Shown: positions 26,857-33,596 of the stretch, one piece after another
Position numbering within the stretch: the stretch's first letter is position 1
Layout of the letters: every line of letters begins with the position of its first letter
Assembly: GCA_009777485.1 (NCBI GenBank)
Contig: WRLT01000011.1
Location: 1 to 64,000 of the forward strand
Direction of reading: 5' to 3'
Length of the DNA: 64,000 bases
Source of the DNA: Bacillota bacterium
GTDB taxonomy: Bacteria; Bacillota; Clostridia; Christensenellales; Pumilibacteraceae
Translations under genes and position numbers: made by a program
Notes under the pieces: generated by a model
Told to the model about the DNA's origin: nothing
What the model saw: the letters and a program-made list of their open reading frames with translations, nothing else
Database searches by the model: none

Positions 26857-27013
26857 TTTCTATAAATCAATCCGCAACTGTGCCGCAAGGCACAATTTCA
26901 TTGCCATAGGCAATTTCACTTGTGCCTTTTGGCACAAATTTCACTTTTCCCGATAGGGAAAAATTTAATTGAAAAACCCCGCAAAAATTTTTATTTTTAC
27001 GGGTTTTTTCATG
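26857..27013. repeat. Palindromic array copy A (left flank of toxin-antitoxin island)
   Basis: Ordered hairpins TGTGCCGCAAGGCACA, TTGCCATAGGCAA, TGTGCCTTTTGGCACA, TTTTCCCGATAGGGAAAA, separated by ATTTCA/TTTCAC spacers, end in a CCCGCAAAAA..TTTTTACGGG terminator-like stem. The block matches 28861-29012 almost throughout. In the other copy the match stops exactly at the 3' end of tRNA-Leu; here no tRNA follows. Apart from this and the terminator, 26748-27144 holds only the promoter of the toxin-antitoxin operon. Confidence 0.85.
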
Positions 27014-27085
27014 CCCCCGCGCAAGCCTTTTTTTTAAACATTGCAACACAAAACAGCAAAAAAATATTAAATTTCAAAAAAAATG

Positions 27086-27114
27086 TTGCAAAGGGTTAAA
27101 TAATCTGCTATACT
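27086..27114 (+). promoter_or_regulatory. Toxin-antitoxin promoter
   Basis: -35 TTGCAA (27086-27091), 17-bp spacer, -10 TATACT (27109-27114). Repeated CTATAC motifs over the start region (about 27108-27129) are a plausible autoregulatory site for the RelB-type antitoxin. ATG 27145 has AGCGGAGG upstream. Confidence 0.7.
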
Positions 27115-27144
27115 ATACATATCCTATACAGCGGAGGTAAAAAA

Positions 27145-27420
27145 ATGTCTAACACAGGAACCGTTCACGCAAGAATTGATGCGCAGTTAAAAGCAAACGC
27201 CGAATCGGTGCTAAGTGATTTGGGAATTTCGCCCACAGATGCCATAAATATCTATTATCGTCAGATTGTTTTCAACCAAGGCATTCCCTTTAAGTTAGCT
27301 AGACCAAGATACAACGCCGAGACCGAGGCGGCTCTTTTACAGGCAAGACAAATGCTTGCAGACCCCAACCTAAAAACCTTTTCTAATGTAGACGATATGT
27401 TTGCGGAGCTTGACAAATGA
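27145..27420 (+). CDS. RelB/DinJ family antitoxin
   Basis: 91 aa. An N-terminal ribbon-helix-helix (VHARIDAQLKANAESVLSDLGI, about residues 6-27, then SPTDAINIYYRQI) is typical of RelB/DinJ antitoxins, with an acidic, flexible C-terminus (LKTFSNVDDMFAELD) of the kind that wraps the toxin. It should bind DNA as a dimer and repress its own operon, alone and with the toxin. Its TGA overlaps the toxin ATG by four bases (ATGA), giving coupled translation. The pair sits in an AT-rich island between two copies of a palindromic array. Confidence 0.9.
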   Translation: MSNTGTVHARIDAQLKANAESVLSDLGISPTDAINIYYRQIVFNQGIPFKLARPRYNAETEAALLQARQMLADPNLKTFSNVDDMFAELDK

Positions 27421-27692
27421 AATATCAAGTAATTTTTTCTAACCAGTTTGAAAAAGATTATCAAAAACTTAAAAAGCGCGGCAAGGATATGGTTAAGCTG
27501 CAAACTATTATCAAGCTGCTTGCAGAGGGCAAACAGTTAGATAAAAAGCACCGTGAGCATACGTTAAAAGGAAAATATGCAGGAGTTCAAGAATGTCATA
27601 TAGAGCCCGACTGGCTGCTTTGTTGGATAGTTGACAAAGGAAGACTTATTTTATTATTTACCAGAACAGGCACACATTCCGATTTGTTTTAA
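27417..27692 (+). CDS. yafQ: YafQ family mRNA interferase toxin
   Basis: 91 aa, of RelE/ParE-superfamily size. The C-terminal half carries the YafQ hallmark residues: His and Asp-Trp in ECHIEPDWLLCW, and the closing RTGTHSDLF with His and terminal Phe. YafQ enzymes cleave mRNA in the ribosomal A site, and the complete residue set predicts an active toxin. The start overlaps the antitoxin stop, and a terminator-like stem follows at 27713-27740. The antitoxin partner DinJ-type RelB is intact, so the module is probably functional. Confidence 0.92.
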   Translation: MKYQVIFSNQFEKDYQKLKKRGKDMVKLQTIIKLLAEGKQLDKKHREHTLKGKYAGVQECHIEPDWLLCWIVDKGRLILLFTRTGTHSDLF

Positions 27693-27712
27693 AAAATTCT
27701 CCAAAAAGGCTT

Positions 27713-27740
27713 GCAAGGCACCCTCCGCGCAAGCCTTTTT
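27713..27740 (+). terminator. Terminator of the toxin-antitoxin operon
   Basis: AAAAAGGCTTGC pairs with GCAAGCCTTTTT across a short CA-rich loop, followed by AATAC. It is similar to the element at 26784-26817. Confidence 0.75.
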
Positions 27741-27818
27741 AATACATTAAATTAATTTGCTTGATTTTAAATTTAGAAAATGTTATAATCTAAACAATCT
27801 GATTATTGAGGTGTCTAA

Positions 27819-28655
27819 ATGGGATTTTTTGACCTTTTCAAAAGGAAAAAGAAAGAAGCGGATACTAAATGTGAGTTATGCGGTAAATCTACAACAAACA
27901 CAATTTCTTTCAATGACGAAAGTCCTAATAGGTTTTTTTGTATGGAATGCGTAAAGAGTGGTGCAATGATAAAATTTGTTACAAGAGATTTAAAACCGTC
28001 TGCCCCCAAAAAAACCATTGAGGAATTATACAAAGAGGCATTGCAAGACCCAAACCCTTATTTGCTAAAAGATATAGAATATCCGTCCGAATACCCGACA
28101 TTTAAGTTTTTTCCTAACCCACTAAGAACGCCATCGGTTGTTGAGAGTTCTGTGCCTTGTGAGTGTTGCGGGAAAGTTGACAAATATAGTTATATAGCAG
28201 GGATAGACGGATATATGGACGCAAAAGGAGATTTTGCCGATATAAACAATTTATGCCTTTATTGTATTGCAAATGGCGAAGCTATAAAAAAATTCGGCGG
28301 TGCGTTTACGGACAAAAGTTCTATTGCAAACAGAACAGCTGACAAGGCAATAACCGAAGAGATTATGTATAGAACCCCGTCTTTTACGACTATTCAAGAA
28401 AAAGAGTGGCTATCGCATTGTAAAACGCCTTGTATGTATATTGGACAAGTTTATATTGCAGATTTAATGAAAATGGGTATTTATAAACAGGTTAGAACCG
28501 ACTTATCAAAAACATTTTACTACAAGCAAATGCCTATGACCATAGAAGAAATTGATAATATGTTAATTCAAATGACAGAAAACTCTTCACTTGAAGGACA
28601 TTTATTCAAATGTACAGTTTGCGGAAAGTATAGGTTACATACGGATTTAGACTAA
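27819..28655 (+). CDS. CbrC family (UPF0167) zinc-ribbon protein
   Basis: 278 aa. The N-terminus holds a small zinc-ribbon-like unit (CELCGKS and CMEC, about residues 20-47). The CbrC core starts near residue 88 (FKFFPNPL) and continues with CECCGKVDKYSYI, LCLYCIANGEAIKKFGGAF and a late FKCTVCGKYR, so four CXXC pairs are present. CbrC of E. coli is associated with colicin tolerance, but biochemical function is unknown. A GAGGTG ribosome site lies upstream of ATG 27819. The gene is strongly AT-rich and sits with the toxin-antitoxin pair between duplicated palindromic arrays, which suggests acquired cargo. Confidence 0.85.
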   Translation: MGFFDLFKRKKKEADTKCELCGKSTTNTISFNDESPNRFFCMECVKSGAMIKFVTRDLKPSAPKKTIEELYKEALQDPNPYLLKDIEYPSEYPTFKFFPNPLRTPSVVESSVPCECCGKVDKYSYIAGIDGYMDAKGDFADINNLCLYCIANGEAIKKFGGAFTDKSSIANRTADKAITEEIMYRTPSFTTIQEKEWLSHCKTPCMYIGQVYIADLMKMGIYKQVRTDLSKTFYYKQMPMTIEEIDNMLIQMTENSSLEGHLFKCTVCGKYRLHTDLD

Positions 28656-28782
28656 ATTCGTTTTAACACTCACTGAGTGGGTTGGGTGGAAAAAACATAA
28701 TAGCAAATCTTTTAGATTTTTCAATAAGCTGACTTTTTTCCATGCTGTAATTATAGTTGCAATCTTGTGAAAAGTAAAGTGA

Positions 28783-29012
28783 AATTGCCTATGGCATTGA
28801 AATTCTCACTTGCGTTCGAGTGAAATTGATTGCCTTGACGGCAATCAGTGAAATTAAATTTTTCCTATAATCTATCCGTAACTGTGCCGCAAGGCACAAT
28901 TTCATTGCCATAGGCAATTTCACTTGTGCCTTTTGGCACAAATTTCACTTTTCCCGATAGGGAAAAATTTAATTGAAAACCCCGTAAAAATTTTATTTTT
29001 ACGGGGTTTTCA
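28783..29012. repeat. Palindromic array copy B, abutting tRNA-Leu
   Basis: From 28783 come additional hairpins (TTGCCTATGGCA, CTCACTTGCGTTCGAGTGA, GATTGCCTTGACGGCAATC), then from 28861 the same ordered modules as copy A, ending at the tRNA-Leu 3' end. 28656-28782 contains no recognisable feature. There is no gene in the interval. Confidence 0.85.
28980..29006 (-). terminator. Terminator of tRNA-Leu
   Basis: CCCCGTAAAAA pairs with TTTTTACGGGG; on the minus strand it begins 6 nt after the tRNA CCA and runs into TTTTCAATT. Confidence 0.75.
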
Positions 29013-29097
29013 TGGTGCGGAGGATGGGACTTGAACCCACACGAGAATTAACCACTAGCGTCTGAGACTAGCGCGTCTGCCATTCCGCCACCTCCGC
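29013..29097 (-). tRNA. tRNA-Leu(CAG)
   Basis: 85 nt including encoded CCA. Acceptor GCGGAGG/CCTCCGC, anticodon stem-loop CTAGT-CTCAGAC-GCTAG with anticodon CAG, a class II variable arm and TTCAAGT T-loop are visible. Discriminator A is as expected for leucine. Confidence 0.95.
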
Positions 29098-29116
29098 AAA
29101 CGACAGCCCGAAGTTT

Positions 29117-29146
29117 AGTATATTACAAATCGGGTTGGTTTGTCAA
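29117..29146 (-). promoter_or_regulatory. tRNA-Leu promoter inside the mutY 3' end
   Basis: Minus strand: -35 TTGACA (29141-29146), 18-bp spacer, -10 TATACT (29117-29122). The -35 box lies within the last codons of mutY and the -10 just after its stop. Confidence 0.72.
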
Positions 29147-30166
29147 CAATTTTTTAAACGCGGCGGGTAGGGCAACCTTTGCGGGATTTTCCCATAAAAA
29201 AAAGCCTTCTTGCTTTTGGCAAGAATAATAATACACGCGCATGTCCCAAATTTTATGCGTAAAAATATGCGAAGCGGTTTTTTCTCCGCACAAACATAGG
29301 TTAGTAAGCCCTGCGGCATTTAAGGCCTTTATTGCCGCGCTTTCGCTTAAATGACCGTCAAAATTTATAAATTCGTAAAGCCCTGCAAGCAACCCGTGCG
29401 CGCCGCGTTTGCGCAGTGCGTAAGTGTGTCCGCATTGTACGATGCAAACGGTAAGGTTATGGCGCGTTTTTTTGTTTTTGGCAGATTTTATGGGAAAGCT
29501 TTGACTTGCATCTAATGCGTACGCTTTGCAAATTTTTAGTAGAGGGCACGCGCCGCATTTCGGCTTCGGCGTGCAAATCAGCGCGCCTAATTCCATCATG
29601 GCTTGCAACAGTTCGCCGCGATTTTGCGCGGTTTCGTAAAGCGGGCGCAAAGCGGCGGCAATAACGCGCTTAGTTTTGGGGTCTGCAATATCCGCCTCAC
29701 TGGCGCATACGCGGGTAATCACGCGCAAAACATTGCCGTCTACGGCTGCTGCGGGCATATTAAAACAAATTGCGCATAGTGCGGCGGCGGTGTAATCGCC
29801 TATGCCTTTTAATCGGCGGATTGCGTTATAATCTGCGGGCAGCTGTCCGCCGTATTCAGCTGCAACAGTTTCAGCCGCCCGCTTTAAATTGCGTGCGCGG
29901 CTGTAATAGCCTAAACCTTCCCACAGCTTTAAAACCTCACCCTCATCGGCGGCGGCTAAACTTGCAATGTCCGTAAAGCGTTTTGTAAACCGTTCAAAAT
30001 AACCTATTGCTTGATGTACGCGCGTTTGTTGCAGCATAATCTCCGACACCCACACACGGTAGGGGTTAGCGGGTGTTTCGCGCCACGGCAAAGCCCGTGC
30101 GTTTTGCTTGTACCAGTCCGTCAGCAGCGGTACAAAAACGGGTGCGATTGTAAACTCATCCTGCAT
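29123..30166 (-). CDS. mutY: A/G-specific adenine glycosylase MutY
   Basis: 347 aa, the usual length. It removes adenine mispaired with 8-oxoguanine in the base-excision GO system. Visible features are LPWRETPANPYRVWVSEIMLQQT near the N-terminus (catalytic Glu in EIMLQQT), the helix-hairpin-helix LKGIGDYTAAA followed by the catalytic Asp in AVDGNVLRV, the [4Fe-4S] loop CTPKPKCGACPLLKIC (CX6CX2CX5C), and a NUDIX-like C-terminal domain for 8-oxoG recognition. It is transcribed divergently from aspS. ATG 30166 lies 7 nt from a -10 box, predicting a leaderless mRNA; no ribosome site is present. Confidence 0.97.
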   Translation of the reverse strand: MQDEFTIAPVFVPLLTDWYKQNARALPWRETPANPYRVWVSEIMLQQTRVHQAIGYFERFTKRFTDIASLAAADEGEVLKLWEGLGYYSRARNLKRAAETVAAEYGGQLPADYNAIRRLKGIGDYTAAALCAICFNMPAAAVDGNVLRVITRVCASEADIADPKTKRVIAAALRPLYETAQNRGELLQAMMELGALICTPKPKCGACPLLKICKAYALDASQSFPIKSAKNKKTRHNLTVCIVQCGHTYALRKRGAHGLLAGLYEFINFDGHLSESAAIKALNAAGLTNLCLCGEKTASHIFTHKIWDMRVYYYSCQKQEGFFLWENPAKVALPAAFKKLLTNQPDL

Positions 30167-30173
30167 GGCATAC

Positions 30174-30202
30174 AGTATAGCGCAATTTTTTTCTTAGGTC
30201 AA
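30174..30202 (-). promoter_or_regulatory. mutY promoter, leaderless geometry
   Basis: Minus strand: -35 TTGACC (30197-30202), 17-bp spacer, -10 TATACT (30174-30179), 7 nt to ATG 30166. Confidence 0.75.
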
Positions 30203-30240
30203 ATAGAAATTTCCGCGCCGCCAAAACCCGCAAAAAACAC

Positions 30241-30269
30241 TTGACTTTACGCCAAACTTTTTGTATACT
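30241..30269 (+). promoter_or_regulatory. aspS promoter, leaderless geometry
   Basis: -35 TTGACT (30241-30246), 17-bp spacer, -10 TATACT (30264-30269), 7 nt to ATG 30277. Confidence 0.75.
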
Positions 30270-30276
30270 TTCGGAT

Positions 30277-32007
30277 ATGTACAGAACAAAAAATTGTAAT
30301 GAATTAACATCCGTCCACGTAGGCGAAACCGTTGTATTAGCAGGCTGGATAGACACCGTGCGCGACCACGGCGGCGTTACGTTTGTAGATTTGCGCGACC
30401 ATTACGGCGTTACGCAGGTAGTGTTCAGCGATGAAAACGTAAATTTACCGTCCAAAGAAAGCGTTATTTCGGTTACGGGTACCGTGCGCGAACGCACTTC
30501 CGATACCGTCAACCCTAAGCTTGCAACGGGCAGGGTAGAGTTAAAGGCGCAAAGCATAGAGGTTTTAAGCCCCGCGCCCGCTAAGCTGCCGTTTGAGGTA
30601 GGCGCAAGCGATGCCACGCGTGAGGATTTGCGCCTAAAATACCGTTTTTTAGATTTAAGAAACCCCCGCGTTCACGCAAACATGGTGCTGCGCAGCCGCA
30701 TAACCTCATTTATCCGCAGTCAAATGGAACGCATGGGATTTTTAGAAATTCAAACGCCTATCCTAACCGCATCGTCGCCCGAAGGCGCAAGAGATTATCT
30801 AGTGCCCAGCCGCAAGCATCACGGAAAATTTTACGCACTTCCGCAAGCCCCGCAGCAGTTTAAGCAGCTGCTTATGACGTCGGGCTTTGATAAATATTTT
30901 CAAATCGCGCCGTGCTTCCGCGACGAGGACGCGCGTGCCGACCGCAGCCCAGGCGAATTTTATCAGGTAGATTTTGAAATGGCGTTCGCTACGCAAGAGG
31001 ACGTTTTAAAAGTAGGCGAAACGTTGTTAAGCAAGGTGTTTAAAAAGTTCGGCGCGGGCAAAAAGATATCTAAAACGCCTTTCCGCCGCATTCCGTACGC
31101 CGAAAGCATGCTTACTTACGGAACGGACAAGCCCGACTTACGTAACCCGCTGCTTATCCGCGACCTTTCCGACTTTTTTAAATCGGTGGATTTCGCGCCG
31201 TTCAAGAGTAAGCCCGTGCGCGGAATTGCTGTTGCGGACTGCGCCTTGCAAAGCAAATCGTTTTTTGAAAAAATGTTAGAATTCGCGCTGTCTATCGGCA
31301 TGAAAGGCTTAGGCTATATCGCGCGGCACAACGATGGCTTAAAAGGGCCGATTGTCAAGTTTTTATCCGAGCCGCAGCAGCAAGAATTGTTAAAGCGGTT
31401 TAATTTAAAGCCCAACGGCGTACTGTTTTTTATCAGCGACGGCGCGGACACGGTAGACAAGCTGGCGGGGCAAATCCGCACCGAGCTTGCGCAAAGATTA
31501 AATCTTATAGATACGTCGCGTTTTGAATTTTGCTATATTGTAGATTACCCGATGTACGGGCTAAACCCCGAAACGGGGCAGATAGAGTTTACGCACAACC
31601 CCTTTTCTATGCCGCAAGGCGAGCTTAGCGCGCTGTGGGATAAAGACCCTCTGCAAATTTTGGCATATCAGTACGACATCGTATGCAACGGCGTAGAGCT
31701 TTCTAGCGGCGCGGTGCGCAACCACAAACCCGATGTTATGAAAAAAGCGTTTCAGCTTGCAGGCTATACCGAAGACGATTTGCGTCAAAAATTTCCCGCA
31801 TTGTACGAGGCATTTCATTACGGCGCACCGCCGCACGCAGGCATGGCACCCGGCTTAGACCGCATAGTTATGCTGCTATCAAGCCAAGAAAATATCCGCG
31901 AGGTAATTGCTTTTCCGTTTAATGCTAACGCGCAAGACTTATTGTTGGGCGCGCCCGGCGAAGTTTCTGAGCAGCAGCTTAGAGAAGCGCACATTAAAAT
32001 CCGCTAA
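30277..32007 (+). CDS. aspS: Aspartyl-tRNA synthetase
   Basis: 576 aa, bacterial type. The order is an N-terminal OB-fold anticodon-binding domain (VVLAGWIDTVRDHGGVTFVD), the class II catalytic core with motif 2 (FRDEDARADRSPGEFYQVD), an inserted GAD domain (about 280-410), and motif 3 (GLDRIVMLL). ATG 30277 was chosen over an upstream in-frame TTG because the promoter overlaps that TTG; no ribosome site exists, so initiation is probably leaderless. Whether it is discriminating (Asp only) or also charges tRNA-Asn cannot be decided by eye. This matters because a GatB with an odd GatA-like partner is encoded at 45-47 kb. Confidence 0.97.
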   Translation: MYRTKNCNELTSVHVGETVVLAGWIDTVRDHGGVTFVDLRDHYGVTQVVFSDENVNLPSKESVISVTGTVRERTSDTVNPKLATGRVELKAQSIEVLSPAPAKLPFEVGASDATREDLRLKYRFLDLRNPRVHANMVLRSRITSFIRSQMERMGFLEIQTPILTASSPEGARDYLVPSRKHHGKFYALPQAPQQFKQLLMTSGFDKYFQIAPCFRDEDARADRSPGEFYQVDFEMAFATQEDVLKVGETLLSKVFKKFGAGKKISKTPFRRIPYAESMLTYGTDKPDLRNPLLIRDLSDFFKSVDFAPFKSKPVRGIAVADCALQSKSFFEKMLEFALSIGMKGLGYIARHNDGLKGPIVKFLSEPQQQELLKRFNLKPNGVLFFISDGADTVDKLAGQIRTELAQRLNLIDTSRFEFCYIVDYPMYGLNPETGQIEFTHNPFSMPQGELSALWDKDPLQILAYQYDIVCNGVELSSGAVRNHKPDVMKKAFQLAGYTEDDLRQKFPALYEAFHYGAPPHAGMAPGLDRIVMLLSSQENIREVIAFPFNANAQDLLLGAPGEVSEQQLREAHIKIR

Positions 32008-32183
32008 TAAAAGCTTATCCATCGCCGCATTTGCGTTTGCGTCTACCGCGCCGCCTCAGTTGTGTACATCTAGGCACACTCCTTGTTTTTTCGATTGCAT
32101 TTTTTTAGAAAAATTTATATATTTTCCGCACAACTTAGCCCTTTATACATACTATGAAATAGGATATATCTGTTTACCTGCGG

Positions 32184-32345
32184 GGCGCAAATGAACCGGG
32201 GCTGACAACAGCCTCTCGGCGCACACAAGAAAAAAACGCACGTTTTGCCGTGTATTAAAAAACAAGGCAGCGGCGTGGCGGCGGCTGCAACCGTTTCTAG
32301 CGGACGGAGAAACGGTTGGCAGCAGCATTTATTTTTGGGTGCGCC
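32184..32345 (+). ncRNA. Candidate structured RNA / cis-regulatory leader
   Basis: A closing stem GGCGCA (32184-32189) / TGCGCC (32340-32345) encloses three helices: CCG-GGCTG-acaa-CAGCC-CGG (32196-32219), ACAC..AAAACG-ca-CGTTTT..GTGT (32223-32253) and a 15-bp helix with AGCGGACGG loop (32284-32323, arms GCTGC+AACCGTTTCT and AGAAACGGTT+GCAGC). The ribosome site of the downstream micropeptide begins 11 nt after the closing stem, the layout of a regulatory leader. It matches no RNA family I can name; a trans-acting RNA is equally possible. 32008-32183 holds only an AT-rich stretch and a small hairpin at 32062-32079. Confidence 0.5.
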
Positions 32346-32371
32346 AGAATTATTTAAAGGAGGAAAAAACC

Positions 32372-32575
32372 ATGTTCCGAAATGATTGCGGATGCAACGG
32401 CGGCTTTGACTGGTGGTGGATTATCATTCTGTTATGCTGCTGCGGCGGTGGCGGCGGCGGATTCGGGTTCGGCCACGGTCGCAAAGACTGCGGAAACGAT
32501 TGCTGCGAAATTTTCTTATTACTTATTCTGCTAAGCTGTTTCTGCGGCGGCGGCAAAGAAGTCTGCTGCAAATAA
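32372..32575 (+). CDS. Cys/Gly-rich membrane micropeptide
   Basis: 67 aa from ATG 32372, with an excellent AAAGGAGG site 8 nt upstream. The sequence has an acidic/Cys head (FRNDCGCNGGFDWWW), a first hydrophobic run followed by CCCGGGGGGFGFGHGRKDC, then a second hydrophobic run (CCEIFLLLILLSCF) and a Cys-rich tail (CGGGKEVCC). Eleven cysteines in 67 residues and Trp-Trp-Trp at the membrane boundary are unusual. It resembles in style the small Gly/Cys-rich sporulation or coat-type peptides of Bacillota, but no family is recognised. It sits alone between a structured RNA candidate and a strong terminator. Confidence 0.8.
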   Translation: MFRNDCGCNGGFDWWWIIILLCCCGGGGGGFGFGHGRKDCGNDCCEIFLLLILLSCFCGGGKEVCCK

Positions 32576-32602
32576 ACCACTTTCATACTGGGCTACGGCC
32601 CG

Positions 32603-32634
32603 ACCCCGCCTTAATCTAATGGCGGGGTTTTTTT
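32603..32634 (+). terminator. Rho-independent terminator
   Basis: ACCCCGCC / GGCGGGGT stem with a TTAATCTAAT loop and a run of seven or more T. Confidence 0.92.
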
Positions 32635-32652
32635 ATGCCAACACAGGGGGAC

Positions 32653-32718
32653 CAACACAGGGGGACGGAGTAATGTGCTATTATAGAAAATAGCACATTA
32701 CTCCGTCCCCCTGTGTTG
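32653..32718. repeat. Perfect 30-bp inverted repeat (REP/MITE-like hairpin)
   Basis: Left arm 32653-32682 and right arm 32689-32718 are exact reverse complements around ATAGAA. The arms begin CAACACAGGGGGACGGAG. An extra partial direct copy (ACACAGGGGGACC) precedes it at 32641-32653. No transposase is present; it resembles REP-type palindromes moved in trans. Confidence 0.85.
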
Positions 32719-32729
32719 TTTGTATACGC

Positions 32730-32759
32730 TTGACGCAATCCATACACCTATGCTATAAT
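32730..32759 (+). promoter_or_regulatory. Promoter of the pantothenate-transport/coaX operon
   Basis: -35 TTGACG (32730-32735), 18-bp spacer, -10 TATAAT (32754-32759). The leader before ATG 32865 is about 100 nt and contains GGCGACCCC-type GC patches but no riboswitch I recognise. Confidence 0.75.
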
Positions 32760-32864
32760 AATTTTGACGGGAACGGATTTTTTTTCGAACCGTACAGTAT
32801 AGTAAAATTTCAAGCAAGAGGCGACCCCTCAAAAAATTCGGGCGTCTACACGGAGAAAAGCATT

Positions 32865-33596
32865 ATGAAAATTAAATCCAAAGATATTACGGTTTGCGCC
32901 GTAGCCGTCGCGCTGATGTTTGCGCTGGCGTGGATGCCCGTAGCGGCGTTTTTAATTCCTGTACTTTTTGTGGCGTGTTCATACCGATACAAGCACGGGC
33001 TTATCGTGGGCGTATTTGCAGGGTGCGTATGCTTAATGTATTCAATGCTGTTAGGCGGCCACTCCTTAGAAATTTTTGCCGTGCTTTCGGCCATTATGAT
33101 ACTTCCGCGCATACTGGTAGGCTTGTTTGCCTCATTGGCCTTTTGGGGTGCTAAAAAACTTTTTAAGGGCAGCGGAAGGGTAAGCAGAGTTTTGCCGTAC
33201 AACATCGCGGCAACCGTAGGGGTGTTAACCAACTCTGTATTAGTAATTACCGCGCTGGTGTTGTTTTTGCCCTCTTTCCCGATAGGAGAAACTACCGCAA
33301 TCGCGGCAGTGCCTTTGCTAATCGGTATGGGTGCGGCGGAATTAGTAGCAGTAAATCTATTGATTCCTACGCTTTGTTTAACCGCAGGAAAGGCGTTAAA
33401 AATAGGCGGCTTTGCCCCCAAATTAACGCAAATTCCCGATACGCAAGACGACGAAGAACAAGACCCCGACACACAAGACCCGCCTCAACAAGGCCTTGAC
33501 CCTCAAAACAATAACCCGCAAAACAACAACACACAAGACCCACCTCAACAAGACCCCGAACAAAAGGAGGCAAAACCGCATGAATCTGGTTTTTGA
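32865..33596 (+). CDS. ECF transporter S component, probable pantothenate
   Basis: 243 aa from ATG 32865 (ACGGAGAAAA upstream; the frame is open further 5' but that part is the leader). About five to six hydrophobic helices between residues 5 and 190 resemble the substrate-binding S subunit of ECF vitamin transporters (IAFPVALMFALAWMP-type start, then GLIVGVFAGCVCLMYSMLLGG). The location immediately upstream of, and overlapping, coaX suggests pantothenate, as in PanT; this is context-based. The C-terminus is an unusual hydrophilic tail rich in Asp, Pro, Gln and Asn (about 195-240). The ECF energising module is not in the window. Confidence 0.75.
   Translation: MKIKSKDITVCAVAVALMFALAWMPVAAFLIPVLFVACSYRYKHGLIVGVFAGCVCLMYSMLLGGHSLEIFAVLSAIMILPRILVGLFASLAFWGAKKLFKGSGRVSRVLPYNIAATVGVLTNSVLVITALVLFLPSFPIGETTAIAAVPLLIGMGAAELVAVNLLIPTLCLTAGKALKIGGFAPKLTQIPDTQDDEEQDPDTQDPPQQGLDPQNNNPQNNNTQDPPQQDPEQKEAKPHESGF

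Noticed and set aside
30203-30276. T-box leader for aspS
   Set aside because: The promoter places the transcript start at the ATG, and the GGTGGNACCGCG motif of T-boxes is absent.
32184-32345. tmRNA, RNase P RNA or SRP RNA as the identity of the structured element
   Set aside because: No tRNA-like CCA end, no RNase P core motifs and no GGAAG/GCAGC SRP tetraloop arrangement were found; family left open.
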